A stretch of DNA of 64,000 nucleotides from Aeromicrobium yanjiei (lineage in GTDB: Bacteria > Actinomycetota > Actinomycetes > Propionibacteriales > Nocardioidaceae), in assembly GCF_009649075.1 (NCBI RefSeq), contig NZ_CP045737.1:3224001-3288000 (forward strand), in the 5' to 3' direction. This document shows, piece by piece, positions 1-7,429 of the stretch; positions within the stretch are counted from its first letter, which is position 1; every line of letters begins with the position of its first letter. The position numbers were made by a program, and so were the translations under genes. Under the pieces are notes generated by a model. It had not been told where the DNA came from. It saw nothing but the letters and a program-made list of their open reading frames with translations, and did no database searches.

Positions 1-602
1 GCGAGGATCCCGAGCACATCGCGAAGGCACGGGCCAGCGGGCTCGCGTTCATCGCCGGCCACAGCGTCACCGAGCTCGAGGAGATCGGTGAGGAGATCTT
101 CGACGAGCGCATGGCGGCCCGGATCTGGCCCGGCACGCGCGCGCTCGCCCAGTGGCACCTCGACCGCGGCCAGCGGGTGTGGCTCGTCACCGCGGCACCC
201 ATCGAGATCGCGACCGTGATCGCCCGTCGGCTCGGCCTGACCGGCGCGCTGGGCACGGTCGCGGAGCACGTCGACGGCATCTACACGGGTCAGCTCGTCG
301 GCGAGATGCTCCACGGGGCGGGCAAGGCCGTCGCCGTCCAGGGCGTCGCGGACCGCGAGGGCCTCGTCCTGGCCGACTGCTACGCGTACTCCGACTCCAG
401 CAACGACCTGCCCATGCTCTCCCTCGTCGGCCACCCGTGCGCGATCAACCCCGACGCGAGCCTGCGCTCCCACGCGAAGACCAACGGCTGGCGGGTCCGC
501 GACTACCGCACCGGTCGCAAGGTCTTCCTGGCCGGCGCCAAGGGCACCGTCGCGGCCGTGGCCGCAGGCACCACGTGGCGGACCCTGCGACGCCGCAGAT
601 AG
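1..602 (+). CDS. HAD-IB family phosphatase, SerB-like (5' partial)
   Basis: The reading frame is open from base 3 at the window edge to TAG at 600-602, so the N-terminus, with the usual DxDxT nucleophile motif, is missing. The visible part has the HAD motif II region (LVTAAP), a cap-like helical region, and the motif IV region SDSSNDLPML with the paired acidic residues that bind Mg2+. This matches SerB1-type HAD-IB phosphatases (phosphoserine phosphatase-like or lipid-phosphate phosphatase; the substrate cannot be read from this part). It precedes a sigma factor gene. In M. tuberculosis a SerB1 homologue lies in the same neighbourhood (Rv0505c) as the acyltransferase, epimerase and proC genes found here. 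Family assignment is firm; substrate is not. Confidence 0.85.
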   Translation, partial: EDPEHIAKARASGLAFIAGHSVTELEEIGEEIFDERMAARIWPGTRALAQWHLDRGQRVWLVTAAPIEIATVIARRLGLTGALGTVAEHVDGIYTGQLVGEMLHGAGKAVAVQGVADREGLVLADCYAYSDSSNDLPMLSLVGHPCAINPDASLRSHAKTNGWRVRDYRTGRKVFLAGAKGTVAAVAAGTTWRTLRRRR

Positions 603-626
603 GCGACGACCGGGCCCGCCTGCGGC

Positions 627-632
627 TACACT
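627..632 (+). promoter_or_regulatory. candidate -10 box TACACT of the sigma factor gene
   Basis: TACACT fits TANNNT and lies 23 bases before the GTG at 656. The implied short leader holds the GGGAGG ribosome site at 645-650. No clear -35 box is visible inside the phosphatase 3' end. Confidence 0.4.
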
Positions 633-655
633 CGCGGCAAATCAGGGAGGCCTGG

Positions 656-1354
656 GTGGAGCACGTCGGAGCGCTGCGCATCGCGCTGTCGCTCGCCCTG
701 AGGCTGCGGGACGACCGGTCGCTCCAGGTCGCCCTTGCCGTGGCGGACTCACCCGCGTACGCCGCGTCCGGCGGCCAAGGGCCGGCCCCTCACGACGACG
801 ACCCCGAGGCCGCCCGGCTGCGGGCGCTGGTCGACCTGGCCAAGGAGGGCGACGCCGAGGCCTTCGGCCAGCTCTACGACCACTACGTCACGGGGATCTT
901 CCGGTTCATCTACTACCGGGTCGGCTCGCGACAGCTCGCCGAGGACCTCACGAGCGAGACCTTCGTCCGGGGGCTCCGGGCGATCCAGCGCTTCAGCTGG
1001 CAGGGCAAGGACTTCGGCGCCTGGCTGACCACGATCGCCCGCAACCTCGTCGCGGACCACTTCAAGTCGAGCAGGTCGCGCCTCGAGATCGTGACCGAGA
1101 CGATCCCCGAGGGTCTGACCCCGGCCTCGGGACCCGAGCACGAGGTGCTCGCGCACGTCACCAACGAGATCCTGTTCGCGGCCGTCAGGGCCCTGCCCGA
1201 CGAGCAGCGCGACTGCATCCTGATGCGCTTCATCCAGGGACTGTCGATCGCCCAGACCGCTGCGGCCATCGGCCGCAGCGAGGGAGCGATCAAGCAGCTG
1301 CAGCTCCGGGCGATCCGCAATCTCGCCAGGTCCGTCCCGGCGGAGGTCCGATGA
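656..1354 (+). CDS. bldN: BldN-type ECF RNA polymerase sigma factor
   Basis: The 232-aa protein carries sigma region 2 (AFGQLYDHY, FRFIYYRVG, AEDLTSETFVRGL, GAWLTTIARNLVADHFKSS) and region 4 (LPDEQRDCILMRFIQGLS, then the helix-turn-helix GRSEGAIKQLQLRAIRNL). These blocks closely resemble Streptomyces BldN as I remember it, including the FGAWL.TIARNLVADHFKSSR stretch. The N-terminal 60 residues are an Ala/Leu-rich extension, as in BldN. The GTG start at 656 was chosen because GGGAGG ends 5 bases upstream; the frame is open much further upstream but that part overlaps the phosphatase gene. BldN directs development genes in Streptomyces and is held by the membrane anti-sigma RsbN; the next gene looks like that partner. 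Confidence 0.9.
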   Translation: MEHVGALRIALSLALRLRDDRSLQVALAVADSPAYAASGGQGPAPHDDDPEAARLRALVDLAKEGDAEAFGQLYDHYVTGIFRFIYYRVGSRQLAEDLTSETFVRGLRAIQRFSWQGKDFGAWLTTIARNLVADHFKSSRSRLEIVTETIPEGLTPASGPEHEVLAHVTNEILFAAVRALPDEQRDCILMRFIQGLSIAQTAAAIGRSEGAIKQLQLRAIRNLARSVPAEVR

Positions 1355-1457
1355 TGACCGCCTGGCCACCGATCGTGTCACCGTCCCGGTCCCGTAACCC
1401 CGGCACGCCCGGTGTCGTTGATCGTGCTGATCCCACCTCGACAGGCAGGAACCCCTC

Positions 1458-2534
1458 ATGATCGGCCGTCGCTCCCACGACGACGCCCAGTCCTTCGACG
1501 AGGCCTGGGGCGGCGCCGACCCGCGGGACGAGGAGATCGCCGCTCTCGTCGCCTTCGCCGAGGCCCTGTGCGCGGCGGCCCCGGTCGAGCCCACGGCGCA
1601 GTTCCGGTCCACGCTCCGCGCGCAGCTGATGACCGAGGCGACCACGGTCCTCGAGCCCATGCCGGGGGCCGCCCGCCCGGCCGCCACGCCCGCCCGGCCC
1701 CGCAGCACGCGGCGTCGCCTCGCGGGCCTGACCGCGGCCCTCGTCACGTCGGCCGGCGCAGTCGGCCTCGTCGCGTCCAGCGCGTCGGCGCTGCCCGGCG
1801 AGATGCTCTACCCGGTCAAGCGCACGGTCGAGTCCGTCGAGCTCACCGCGTTGCACCACGGCGACGAGTCCCGCGGCTCCTTCCAGCTCGGACAGGCCGA
1901 GGAGCGCCTCACCGAGGCTCGCCTGCTGAGCGACAAGGGCGCCTCCGACACCCTCGTGGCCGACGCCCTCGACGACTTCTCCTCCGCAGCGTCCGACGGC
2001 TCCGCCCGGCTCTTCACGGCGTACGCGGACACCCGCGAGGACACGACGGTCCGCCGGGTCAACGACTTCGCGACCGCCGCGAGCGTCGAGCTGTCCGAGC
2101 TCAAGAGCAAGCTGCCCTCGCAGGCGGGCGACGCGTACGCCGCCGCGACGCGCGAGGTCAACCGACTCGCGAGCCGGGCGTCCACGCTGTGCTCCAGCTG
2201 CGGCTCGGCCGACGTCGACCCGCTCGTGGACGTCGTGAGCGGTCTGGCGCGCGACATCCCGGCACCGAAGAAACCTGCCAAGGACGACGCCCCGCGGGCT
2301 CCCGACCCGGCCGCGAGCCCGGCGCCGGCCGCACCCGGCGGCACGTCGTCGGGCGGTCCCGCCACGTCGCCGAGCCGATCTGCGCCCACCGTCCCGGCAC
2401 CGGCGGCGCCGACCCGCAGCCCGTCGCTGTCCGACGTCACGGACCCGCTGCTCGGCGGGCTGCTCGGCGACGAGGACCAGGAGGGGCTCGTGCCAGGCCT
2501 GCTCAACGGACTGCTCGGCGGTGGACGCCAGTAG
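1458..2534 (+). CDS. DUF5667-type membrane protein, probable anti-sigma partner (RsbN-like)
   Basis: The protein has 358 residues. The N-terminal 80 are acidic/helical and probably cytoplasmic (DEEIAALVAFAEAL, FRSTLRAQL), followed by one hydrophobic segment at about 88-112 after a basic RSTRRR stretch. It then continues with ALPGEMLYPVKRTVE and a helical outer domain with two close cysteines (CSSC), and ends in a Pro/Ala/Ser-rich tail and a Gly/Leu-rich end. The layout, and the position 103 bases after the BldN-type sigma gene, matches the sigma/RsbN pair of Streptomyces, where RsbN's N-terminus sequesters BldN. Function is inferred from context; the DUF5667 label rests on the ALPGE.LYPVKR.VE signature from memory. 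Confidence 0.75.
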   Translation: MIGRRSHDDAQSFDEAWGGADPRDEEIAALVAFAEALCAAAPVEPTAQFRSTLRAQLMTEATTVLEPMPGAARPAATPARPRSTRRRLAGLTAALVTSAGAVGLVASSASALPGEMLYPVKRTVESVELTALHHGDESRGSFQLGQAEERLTEARLLSDKGASDTLVADALDDFSSAASDGSARLFTAYADTREDTTVRRVNDFATAASVELSELKSKLPSQAGDAYAAATREVNRLASRASTLCSSCGSADVDPLVDVVSGLARDIPAPKKPAKDDAPRAPDPAASPAPAAPGGTSSGGPATSPSRSAPTVPAPAAPTRSPSLSDVTDPLLGGLLGDEDQEGLVPGLLNGLLGGGRQ

Positions 2535-2553
2535 GTGCCCGGGACCGCCGGCG

Positions 2554-3768
2554 TCAGAAGAAGGCGTTGCCCCGGTCGACCAGCAGCTGGTAGAGCGTCT
2601 GCTGGATCGTCTCGCGCACCTGGTCGGTGACGTTGAACAGCAGCATCGGATCGTCCGCGGCCTCGGGCTCGTAGGCGTCGGTGCGCACCGGCTCGCCGAA
2701 CTCGATGATCCACTTGCTCGGCAGGGGGATCAGGCCGAGCGGACCCAGCAGCGGGAAGAACGGCGTGATCGGCAGATAGGGCAGCCCGAGCAGGCGGGCG
2801 AGGGAGGGCACGTTGCCCACGAGGGGATAGATCTCCTCGGCGCCCACGATCGAGACCGGGACGATCGGCACGCCCGCGCGCATCGCGGACGAGACGAAGC
2901 CGCCACGACCGAACCGCTGCAGCTTGTAGCGCTCGGCGAACGGCTTGCCGACCCCCTTGAAGCCCTCGGGCCATACGCCCGCGAGCTCACCCTTGGTCAG
3001 CAGACGCTCGGCGTCCTCCTGGCAGGCGAGCGTCGCACCCACCTTGCGGGCGATCTGTCCCACGCCGGGCAGCGAGAACACGAGATCCGCGCCGAGCGGG
3101 CGCAGATCGCGGCCTGCGTACTTCTTGACCGCATAGCCCGTGATCAGGCCGTCGAGCGGGACCGTGCCCGAGTGATTGGCGACCAGGAGCGCGCCGCCGT
3201 CCTCGGGGATGTTCTCGACGCCGCGCACCTCGAGCCGGAACCACTTCTCGGCCAGGGGCTCGACCGCTGCGGTGAGCACCTCGGCGATCTCGGGGTCGAA
3301 GCCGAACTCGTCGACCTCGTAGTCGCCGCTGAGACGCTTGCGGACGGTGGCGATCAGGGTCGCGACGCGGCTCTCCCAGTCGGTGCCCAGCACACGCTGG
3401 GCGGCCTCGATGACCGCCACGAAGATCTCGTCCAGCGGGATGCCCGCCGACAAGGGGGCGGAGCCGGCGGTGCGGGTGCGGCGCGCTGCCTCCTCGGCGG
3501 CGGCTGCCGCTGCTGCCGCGGCGTCCTCGTCGGTGACCGCACGCAGGTGCGGCTTCTCCGTCGGCGGCGGCTGCACCGGAGGGGTCGTGGACGTGCCGGT
3601 GGTCTGCTCGTCCGGGGTGGCCTGCTTGGCGGCAGTCTTCTTCTTCGCAGCGGGCTTGCGGGGCGCCGATCCACCGGCCAGCGAGCGGGCCGCTGCGGAG
3701 GGTGACGTCTCGCGGTTGCCCCGGCCGGGGGTGCCGCCGGATCCGATCGTCTTGCGTTCGTCCTTCAC
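2554..3768 (-). CDS. lysophospholipid acyltransferase family protein (PlsC-like)
   Basis: The protein has 404 residues. The first 110 are low-complexity (Lys/Ala/Thr/Pro, an alanine run). The acyltransferase domain carries NHSGTVPLDG at about residue 197, the variant of the NHxxxxD catalytic motif seen in actinobacterial Rv0502-like enzymes, and the acceptor-site motif WPEGFKGVGKPF further on. Such enzymes transfer an acyl chain to a glycerol-3-phosphate or lysophospholipid acceptor at the membrane; the exact acceptor is unknown. The GTG start overlaps the TGA of the upstream epimerase gene (GTGA), so the two are translationally coupled. The order bS22-epimerase-acyltransferase matches Rv0500B-Rv0501-Rv0502. 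Confidence 0.88.
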   Translation of the reverse strand: MKDERKTIGSGGTPGRGNRETSPSAAARSLAGGSAPRKPAAKKKTAAKQATPDEQTTGTSTTPPVQPPPTEKPHLRAVTDEDAAAAAAAAAEEAARRTRTAGSAPLSAGIPLDEIFVAVIEAAQRVLGTDWESRVATLIATVRKRLSGDYEVDEFGFDPEIAEVLTAAVEPLAEKWFRLEVRGVENIPEDGGALLVANHSGTVPLDGLITGYAVKKYAGRDLRPLGADLVFSLPGVGQIARKVGATLACQEDAERLLTKGELAGVWPEGFKGVGKPFAERYKLQRFGRGGFVSSAMRAGVPIVPVSIVGAEEIYPLVGNVPSLARLLGLPYLPITPFFPLLGPLGLIPLPSKWIIEFGEPVRTDAYEPEAADDPMLLFNVTDQVRETIQQTLYQLLVDRGNAFF

Positions 3769-4748
3769 GAGCGTCCTCCCAGCGCGGCCAGCAGGCCGGG
3801 CTTCAGTGAGGCCCGGAACTCGTCGAAGGTCTCCTCCGACGTGCGCGCGAGCTCATAGCCGAAGATGTCCCGCAGTCCGGTGGTGTCGACCGCCCGCCCG
3901 AACGTCAGCAGCCGGTGCAGATCGGGCGGGATGTCCGAGCCCATGGCCCGGACGACCCGGCGCGCGGCCATCGCGAAGCCCACCGGGGGCAGCGGGATGA
4001 CCGGGCGGCCCAGCCGGCGTGCGGCCTGGCTCAGCAGGACGACTCCGTCGCCTGCCGCGTTGAACGTGCCCGGGCGATCGCGGACGACGGCCTGGACGAG
4101 GATCTCGAGGGCGTCCTCGAGGCTCAGGAACTGCAGGCGGGGATCGAATCCGAGCACGGACGGCAGCACGGGGTTGGAGAAGTAGTTGCGCAGCGGGCTG
4201 TCGATCTCGGGGTGCAGCACCTGTGCGGCGCGGATCGTCGTGATCAGCACCTCGGGCCGGCGGCGAGCGAACCCGCGGACGTACGACTCGACCTCGACGA
4301 TGTCCTTGGGGAACCCCGTGCGCACGCCGTTGCGCGCGAGCAGCGACTCGGTGAACATCGCCGGATCGCGCGGGGACGAGCCGTACACGGCGGTCGAGGA
4401 CCCGAGCACGAGCTTGCTCACCAGCGCCGAGCGCTGGCACGCGGCCAGCAGCTGCATCGTGCCGATGACGTTGAGCTCCTTGGCGCCGGCTCCGCGGCCG
4501 CGCTGGGGCGGGTTGACGTCCAGGTGGACCACGGTGTCGACGTCGTCGACCGCGATGACCTTGCCGACGACCGGGGTGCGGATGTCGGCGCGGACGAACT
4601 TCACGCTGCCGAGGTCGGCATCGGGCAGGATCGTGTCGATGCCGACGACCCGCTCGATGCCTGCGCCCTCGCCGATGTCAGCGAGCCGCCGCGCGAACTT
4701 CGACGCGAACGAGCCCGCCACACCAGTGACGAGGACGACCCGGCTCAT
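3765..4748 (-). CDS. NAD-dependent epimerase/dehydratase (extended SDR, GalE2-like)
   Basis: This 327-aa Rossmann protein starts with VLVTGVAGSFASKFARRL, the SDR dinucleotide-binding loop (TGxxGxxG variant), followed by VGIDT as the acidic end of strand 2. It has VVHLDVNP and LGSSTAVYGSSP typical of extended SDR sugar-nucleotide epimerases. The usual catalytic YxxxK is not obvious; the sequence after the SS motif reads GFPKDIVEVESYV, with a Lys but no clear Tyr four residues before it, so catalytic activity is uncertain. It follows bS22 after a 6-base gap and overlaps the acyltransferase start by 4 bases. The position corresponds to Rv0501 (galE2), so a role in cell-envelope sugar or lipid chemistry is plausible but not shown. 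Confidence 0.85.
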   Translation of the reverse strand: MSRVVLVTGVAGSFASKFARRLADIGEGAGIERVVGIDTILPDADLGSVKFVRADIRTPVVGKVIAVDDVDTVVHLDVNPPQRGRGAGAKELNVIGTMQLLAACQRSALVSKLVLGSSTAVYGSSPRDPAMFTESLLARNGVRTGFPKDIVEVESYVRGFARRRPEVLITTIRAAQVLHPEIDSPLRNYFSNPVLPSVLGFDPRLQFLSLEDALEILVQAVVRDRPGTFNAAGDGVVLLSQAARRLGRPVIPLPPVGFAMAARRVVRAMGSDIPPDLHRLLTFGRAVDTTGLRDIFGYELARTSEETFDEFRASLKPGLLAALGGRS

Positions 4749-4754
4749 CTGGGG

Positions 4755-4856
4755 TTACTTGCCCAGACGACGACGCTGCACTCGGGTGCGCTTCAGCATC
4801 TTGCGGTGCTTCTTCTTCGACATCCGCTTACGGCGCTTCTTGATGACTGAACCCAC
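4755..4856 (-). CDS. small ribosomal protein bS22 (AURKAIP1/COX24 domain)
   Basis: A 33-residue, very basic protein starting at GTG 4856 and ending at TAA 4755-4757. It reads [19 protein letters not shown] followed by [14 protein letters not shown], which is the AURKAIP1/COX24 signature and nearly identical to the actinobacterial small-subunit protein bS22 (Rv0500B). It lies between the BldC-like gene and the epimerase gene, as in mycobacteria. It is too short for most gene callers. In mycobacterial ribosomes bS22 sits near the decoding centre of 16S rRNA (family knowledge). Confidence 0.93.
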   Translation of the reverse strand: MGSVIKKRRKRMSKKKHRKMLKRTRVQRRRLGK

Positions 4857-4978
4857 GGGTCACTTCACTTCTCGTCTGGCCACGCGTACGTGGACTGGTG
4901 TGCACTTGAGACTGGTCGCCACCTGGAGGAGCCGAGCGCGAACTCGGACGCCCTGCGGCCCCGGTGATGGCTGCCCTC

Positions 4979-4984
4979 AGCGTA
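4979..4984 (-). promoter_or_regulatory. candidate -10 box TACGCT upstream of bS22
   Basis: On the minus strand TACGCT fits TANNNT and would give a leader of roughly 115 bases before the GTG at 4856. The rest of the 198-base gap 4857-5054 shows no gene and no strong hairpin. The same hexamer occurs upstream of the BldC-like gene at 5316-5321. Confidence 0.25.
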
Positions 4985-5054
4985 CACGTCTGCTGCGGCC
5001 CGCATCCCTGGTGACCGAGGACGCGGATGCCGGGCACCAGCAGGACCGGCCGGC

Positions 5055-5240
5055 TCAGCCCGCCTGGAAGTAGGACTTGCCCAGGAACTCCTGGACGGCA
5101 CGCTCGGGCACGCGGAACGAACGCCCGACGCGGACGGCCTCGAGCTCACCGGAGTGGACGAGACGGTAGACCGTCATCTTCGAGACGCGCATCTGACTCG
5201 CCACTTCCGCGACGGTCAAGAACGTCGGTCCGGGGGCCAT
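5055..5240 (-). CDS. BldC-like helix-turn-helix DNA-binding protein
   Basis: A 61-residue protein: FLTVAEVASQMRVSKMTVYR is a MerR/excisionase-type winged helix-turn-helix, followed by LVHSGELEAVRVGRSFRVPE, the wing typical of BldC and Rv0500A. The ATG at 5240 was chosen because AGGTGG lies 5 bases upstream and the domain begins at once; the open frame extends 42 codons further but runs into the 5261-5308 hairpin. BldC-family proteins bind DNA cooperatively at repeated sites and delay development in Streptomyces (family knowledge). In mycobacteria the same gene precedes bS22, so the order is ancestral. Confidence 0.9.
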   Translation of the reverse strand: MAPGPTFLTVAEVASQMRVSKMTVYRLVHSGELEAVRVGRSFRVPERAVQEFLGKSYFQAG

Positions 5241-5260
5241 GTCCCACCTGCTTCCTGAGG

Positions 5261-5308
5261 GGCACGCGCGCTCTCTGGCTTCCCCACCAGAGAAACAGCG
5301 CGCGTGCC
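5261..5308 (-). promoter_or_regulatory. strong hairpin in the leader of the BldC-like gene (or acuC terminator)
   Basis: Arms GGCACGCGCGCT (5261-5272) and AGCGCGCGTGCC (5297-5308) pair perfectly. Inside them CTCTGG (5273-5278) pairs with CCAGAG (5287-5292); an AAAC bulge lies at 5293-5296 and an 8-base loop at 5279-5286. It sits 21-68 bases upstream of the BldC-like ATG and 86 bases beyond the end of acuC. No T-tract follows, so either a leader element or a U-less terminator is possible. Confidence 0.6.
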
Positions 5309-5315
5309 TTGGTCG

Positions 5316-5321
5316 AGCGTA
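5316..5321 (-). promoter_or_regulatory. candidate -10 box TACGCT of the BldC-like gene
   Basis: Minus-strand TACGCT lies just upstream of the hairpin at 5261-5308. A start about 7 bases downstream would place the hairpin at the very 5' end of a leader of about 70 bases. No convincing -35 box is visible. Confidence 0.3.
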
Positions 5322-5393
5322 GTGCCTCGTGATGCCGCAGGGACAGGGGTTGTCCAAAATCCCCACTGATTCGACCGAGATCGGCTCCGATCG

Positions 5394-6590
5394 TCAGGGC
5401 TGGTGGTCGAGCCCCACGAGGGGGAACGAGGCCGTCCGGGTCGCGTGGATCGAGCGGTCGAGCCAGCTCGCGGGGTCGTAGCCGTCCTCCCACGGGCGGT
5501 ACGCGACGGTCCGTCCGTCGGTCATGCGCTGCGGGCCGGGCATCCCACGCAGGTGCGCGATGCGCTCGCGCCACTTGTCGGGGGTGAGGGCCGCGGGATC
5601 CAGTGGCCTCCCCGAGACGATCGCGAGCAGGTGCGCCCAGGCGCGCGGCACGACGTCCATCACGGCATAGCCTCCGCCACCCGTGGCGACCCACTTGCCG
5701 TCGCACACCTCCTCGGCCAGCGCCTCGAGAGCGAGATAGGAGGCGCGCTGACCGTCCACGCTCAGCATCAGGTTGGTCAGCGGATCGTCCATGTGCGAGT
5801 CGCAGCCGTGCTGCGTGACCAGGATGTCGGGGGCGAACTCGCGGATCAGCGGCGGCACCACGGCGTGGAAGGCGCGCAGCCAGCCGGCGTCCGACGTGCC
5901 GGGGGGCAGCGGGACGTTGACCGCACCGCCCTCGGCACCTTCTCCCCCGGTCTCGGTCGAGAAGCCGGTGCCGGGGAACAGCGACTGCGGGCCCTCGTGG
6001 ATCGAGATCGTGAGGACGCGGGGGTCGTTCCAGAACATCTTCTGGACCCCGTCGCCGTGGTGGGCGTCCACGTCGACGTACGCGACCTTCTGCGCCCCGT
6101 TGTCCAGGAGCCAGCGGATCGCGAGCGCGACGTCGTTGTAGATGCAGAAGCCGCTCGCGTTGCCGGGCATCGCGTGGTGCAGGCCGCCGCTGATGTTGAT
6201 CGCGCGCGGCGCCGCGCCGGTCCAGACCCGCCGGGCCGCCTCGACGCTCGCGCCGGCGATCAGGGCGCTTGCCTCGTGCATCTGCGCGAAGACCGGGTTG
6301 TCCTCGGAGCCCAGACCGATCGTGAGATCGCGGTAGACGGGGTGGTCGCTGAGCTTCTGCACCCGCTCGATGTACGACGCGGTGTGCACCAGGGCGAGCT
6401 CGTCCTCGGTCGCGGGCCGGGCGCCGACGACGTCCAGCCCTTCGATGATCCCCAGCTCCCGCGCCAGGTCCATGGTCAGCTCGATGCGGACCGGCGCCAT
6501 GGGATGCGTCTGGCCGAAGTTGTACTGGATCAGCTGCTCGTCGAAGACGACGCAGGCCCGATCCTGCGTCGGGTCTGTGTGCTCACTCAC
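5394..6590 (-). CDS. acuC: acetoin utilization protein AcuC (class II-type deacetylase)
   Basis: This 398-aa protein has the whole zinc-dependent deacetylase fold. GGLHHAMPG holds the paired catalytic histidines, YVDVDAHHGDGVQ the zinc-binding Asp-x-His, GCDSHMDDPL the further zinc Asp, and GGGGYAVMDVVPRAW the active-site Gly-Tyr. AcuC homologues deacetylate acetyl-CoA synthetase and so control acetate/acetoin use. The GTG start at 6590 lies 6 bases after a TAGGCT box, which suggests a leaderless mRNA; there is no Shine-Dalgarno. It lies 9 bases beyond the proC stop on the same strand. It is not part of the mycobacterial version of this neighbourhood. Confidence 0.93.
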   Translation of the reverse strand: MSEHTDPTQDRACVVFDEQLIQYNFGQTHPMAPVRIELTMDLARELGIIEGLDVVGARPATEDELALVHTASYIERVQKLSDHPVYRDLTIGLGSEDNPVFAQMHEASALIAGASVEAARRVWTGAAPRAINISGGLHHAMPGNASGFCIYNDVALAIRWLLDNGAQKVAYVDVDAHHGDGVQKMFWNDPRVLTISIHEGPQSLFPGTGFSTETGGEGAEGGAVNVPLPPGTSDAGWLRAFHAVVPPLIREFAPDILVTQHGCDSHMDDPLTNLMLSVDGQRASYLALEALAEEVCDGKWVATGGGGYAVMDVVPRAWAHLLAIVSGRPLDPAALTPDKWRERIAHLRGMPGPQRMTDGRTVAYRPWEDGYDPASWLDRSIHATRTASFPLVGLDHQP

Positions 6591-6596
6591 ACCATG

Positions 6597-6602
6597 AGCC
6601 TA
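6597..6602 (-). promoter_or_regulatory. -10 box TAGGCT of leaderless acuC, overlapping the proC stop codon
   Basis: TAGGCT on the minus strand ends 6 bases before the acuC GTG. Its first three bases are the TAG stop of proC (6600-6602). Spacing and sequence match the other leaderless starts in the window. Confidence 0.55.
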
Positions 6603-7406
6603 TGCCGGGCCCGAGAGCTCGGCCGAGCGGGCCGCTGCGGCGGCCATCCCGGCCACCAGACCGTCCCTCACGCCGTCGGTGTCGAAGGTCGTGATGGCCG
6701 CATGGGTCGTGCCGTTCGGCGAGGTCACCCGACGCCTCAGCTCCTCGGCGGTGTCGCCGGACTCTGCGAGCAGCTTCGCGGCGCCCACGAGCGTCTGCGT
6801 CGTGAGCTCACGCGCGGTGTCCTCGTCGAGACCCTGCGCGATCCCGCCGGCGATCATGGCCTCGGCGAGATAGAAGACGTACGCCGGGCCCGAGCCCGAC
6901 ACCGCCGTGACGGCGTCCTGCCGGCTCTCGTCGACCACGACGACGCGGCCGCCGGACTCGAGCAGGGTGCCGACCGCCGCGAGCTGCTCGTCGGTGACGC
7001 CGGGCCCCGGCGAGATGCCGAACATGCCCTCGCCCACCAGGGCCGGCGTGTTGGGCATCGCCCGCACCACGGCCACGCCGTCCGGCAGCGCCGAGGCGAT
7101 CGTGTCGATGCGGATGCCTGCGGCGAGCGAGACGACCGTGGCGCCGGGGCGGACCGAGCCGGCGATCTCGGCGAGCACGGCACCCACGTCCTGCGGCTTG
7201 ACCACGATCAGGACGACGTCCGCGCCTGCGGCCGCCTCGGCGTTGCCGGTCACCTCGACCCCGTGCCTGTCACGCAGCTCGGCGGCGCGTTCGTCACGCT
7301 TCTCGCTGATGACGATGTCGCTGACGGGGTGGCCGGAGGACAGGATCGCCGACAGGAGGGTCTCGCCCATCACGCCGGCGCCGAGGATCGCGATCCGCTG
7401 AGTCAT
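6600..7406 (-). CDS. proC: pyrroline-5-carboxylate reductase
   Basis: The 268-aa protein opens with RIAILGAGVMGETLL, the NADPH-binding GxGxMG loop, and has VLIVVKPQDV, RAMPNTPALVGEG (the conserved ProC AMPNTP motif), SGSGPAYVFYLAEAM and the C-terminal helical domain TSPNGTTHAAI. The enzyme reduces 1-pyrroline-5-carboxylate to proline in the last step of proline synthesis, in the cytoplasm. The ATG at 7406 is preferred to the GTG three codons upstream because it lies 7 bases after the TAGTGT box formed by the palindrome at 7414-7423. It is transcribed divergently from the transporter gene at 7430. Confidence 0.95.
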   Translation of the reverse strand: MTQRIAILGAGVMGETLLSAILSSGHPVSDIVISEKRDERAAELRDRHGVEVTGNAEAAAGADVVLIVVKPQDVGAVLAEIAGSVRPGATVVSLAAGIRIDTIASALPDGVAVVRAMPNTPALVGEGMFGISPGPGVTDEQLAAVGTLLESGGRVVVVDESRQDAVTAVSGSGPAYVFYLAEAMIAGGIAQGLDEDTARELTTQTLVGAAKLLAESGDTAEELRRRVTSPNGTTHAAITTFDTDGVRDGLVAGMAAAAARSAELSGPA

Positions 7407-7413
7407 GGACCTC

Positions 7414-7423
7414 ACACTAGTGT
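7414..7423. promoter_or_regulatory. palindrome ACACTAGTGT giving -10 boxes in both directions
   Basis: The perfect 10-bp palindrome reads TAGTGT on both strands. It lies 7 bases from the proC ATG on the left and 6 bases from the transporter GTG on the right. Only 23 bases separate the two start codons, leaving no room for leaders. Confidence 0.55.
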
Positions 7424-7429
7424 CGGGGC

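Noticed and set aside
4857..5054. additional small gene between bS22 and the BldC-like gene
   Set aside because: Short open frames there lack ribosome sites and recognisable sequence; only a possible -10 box was kept.
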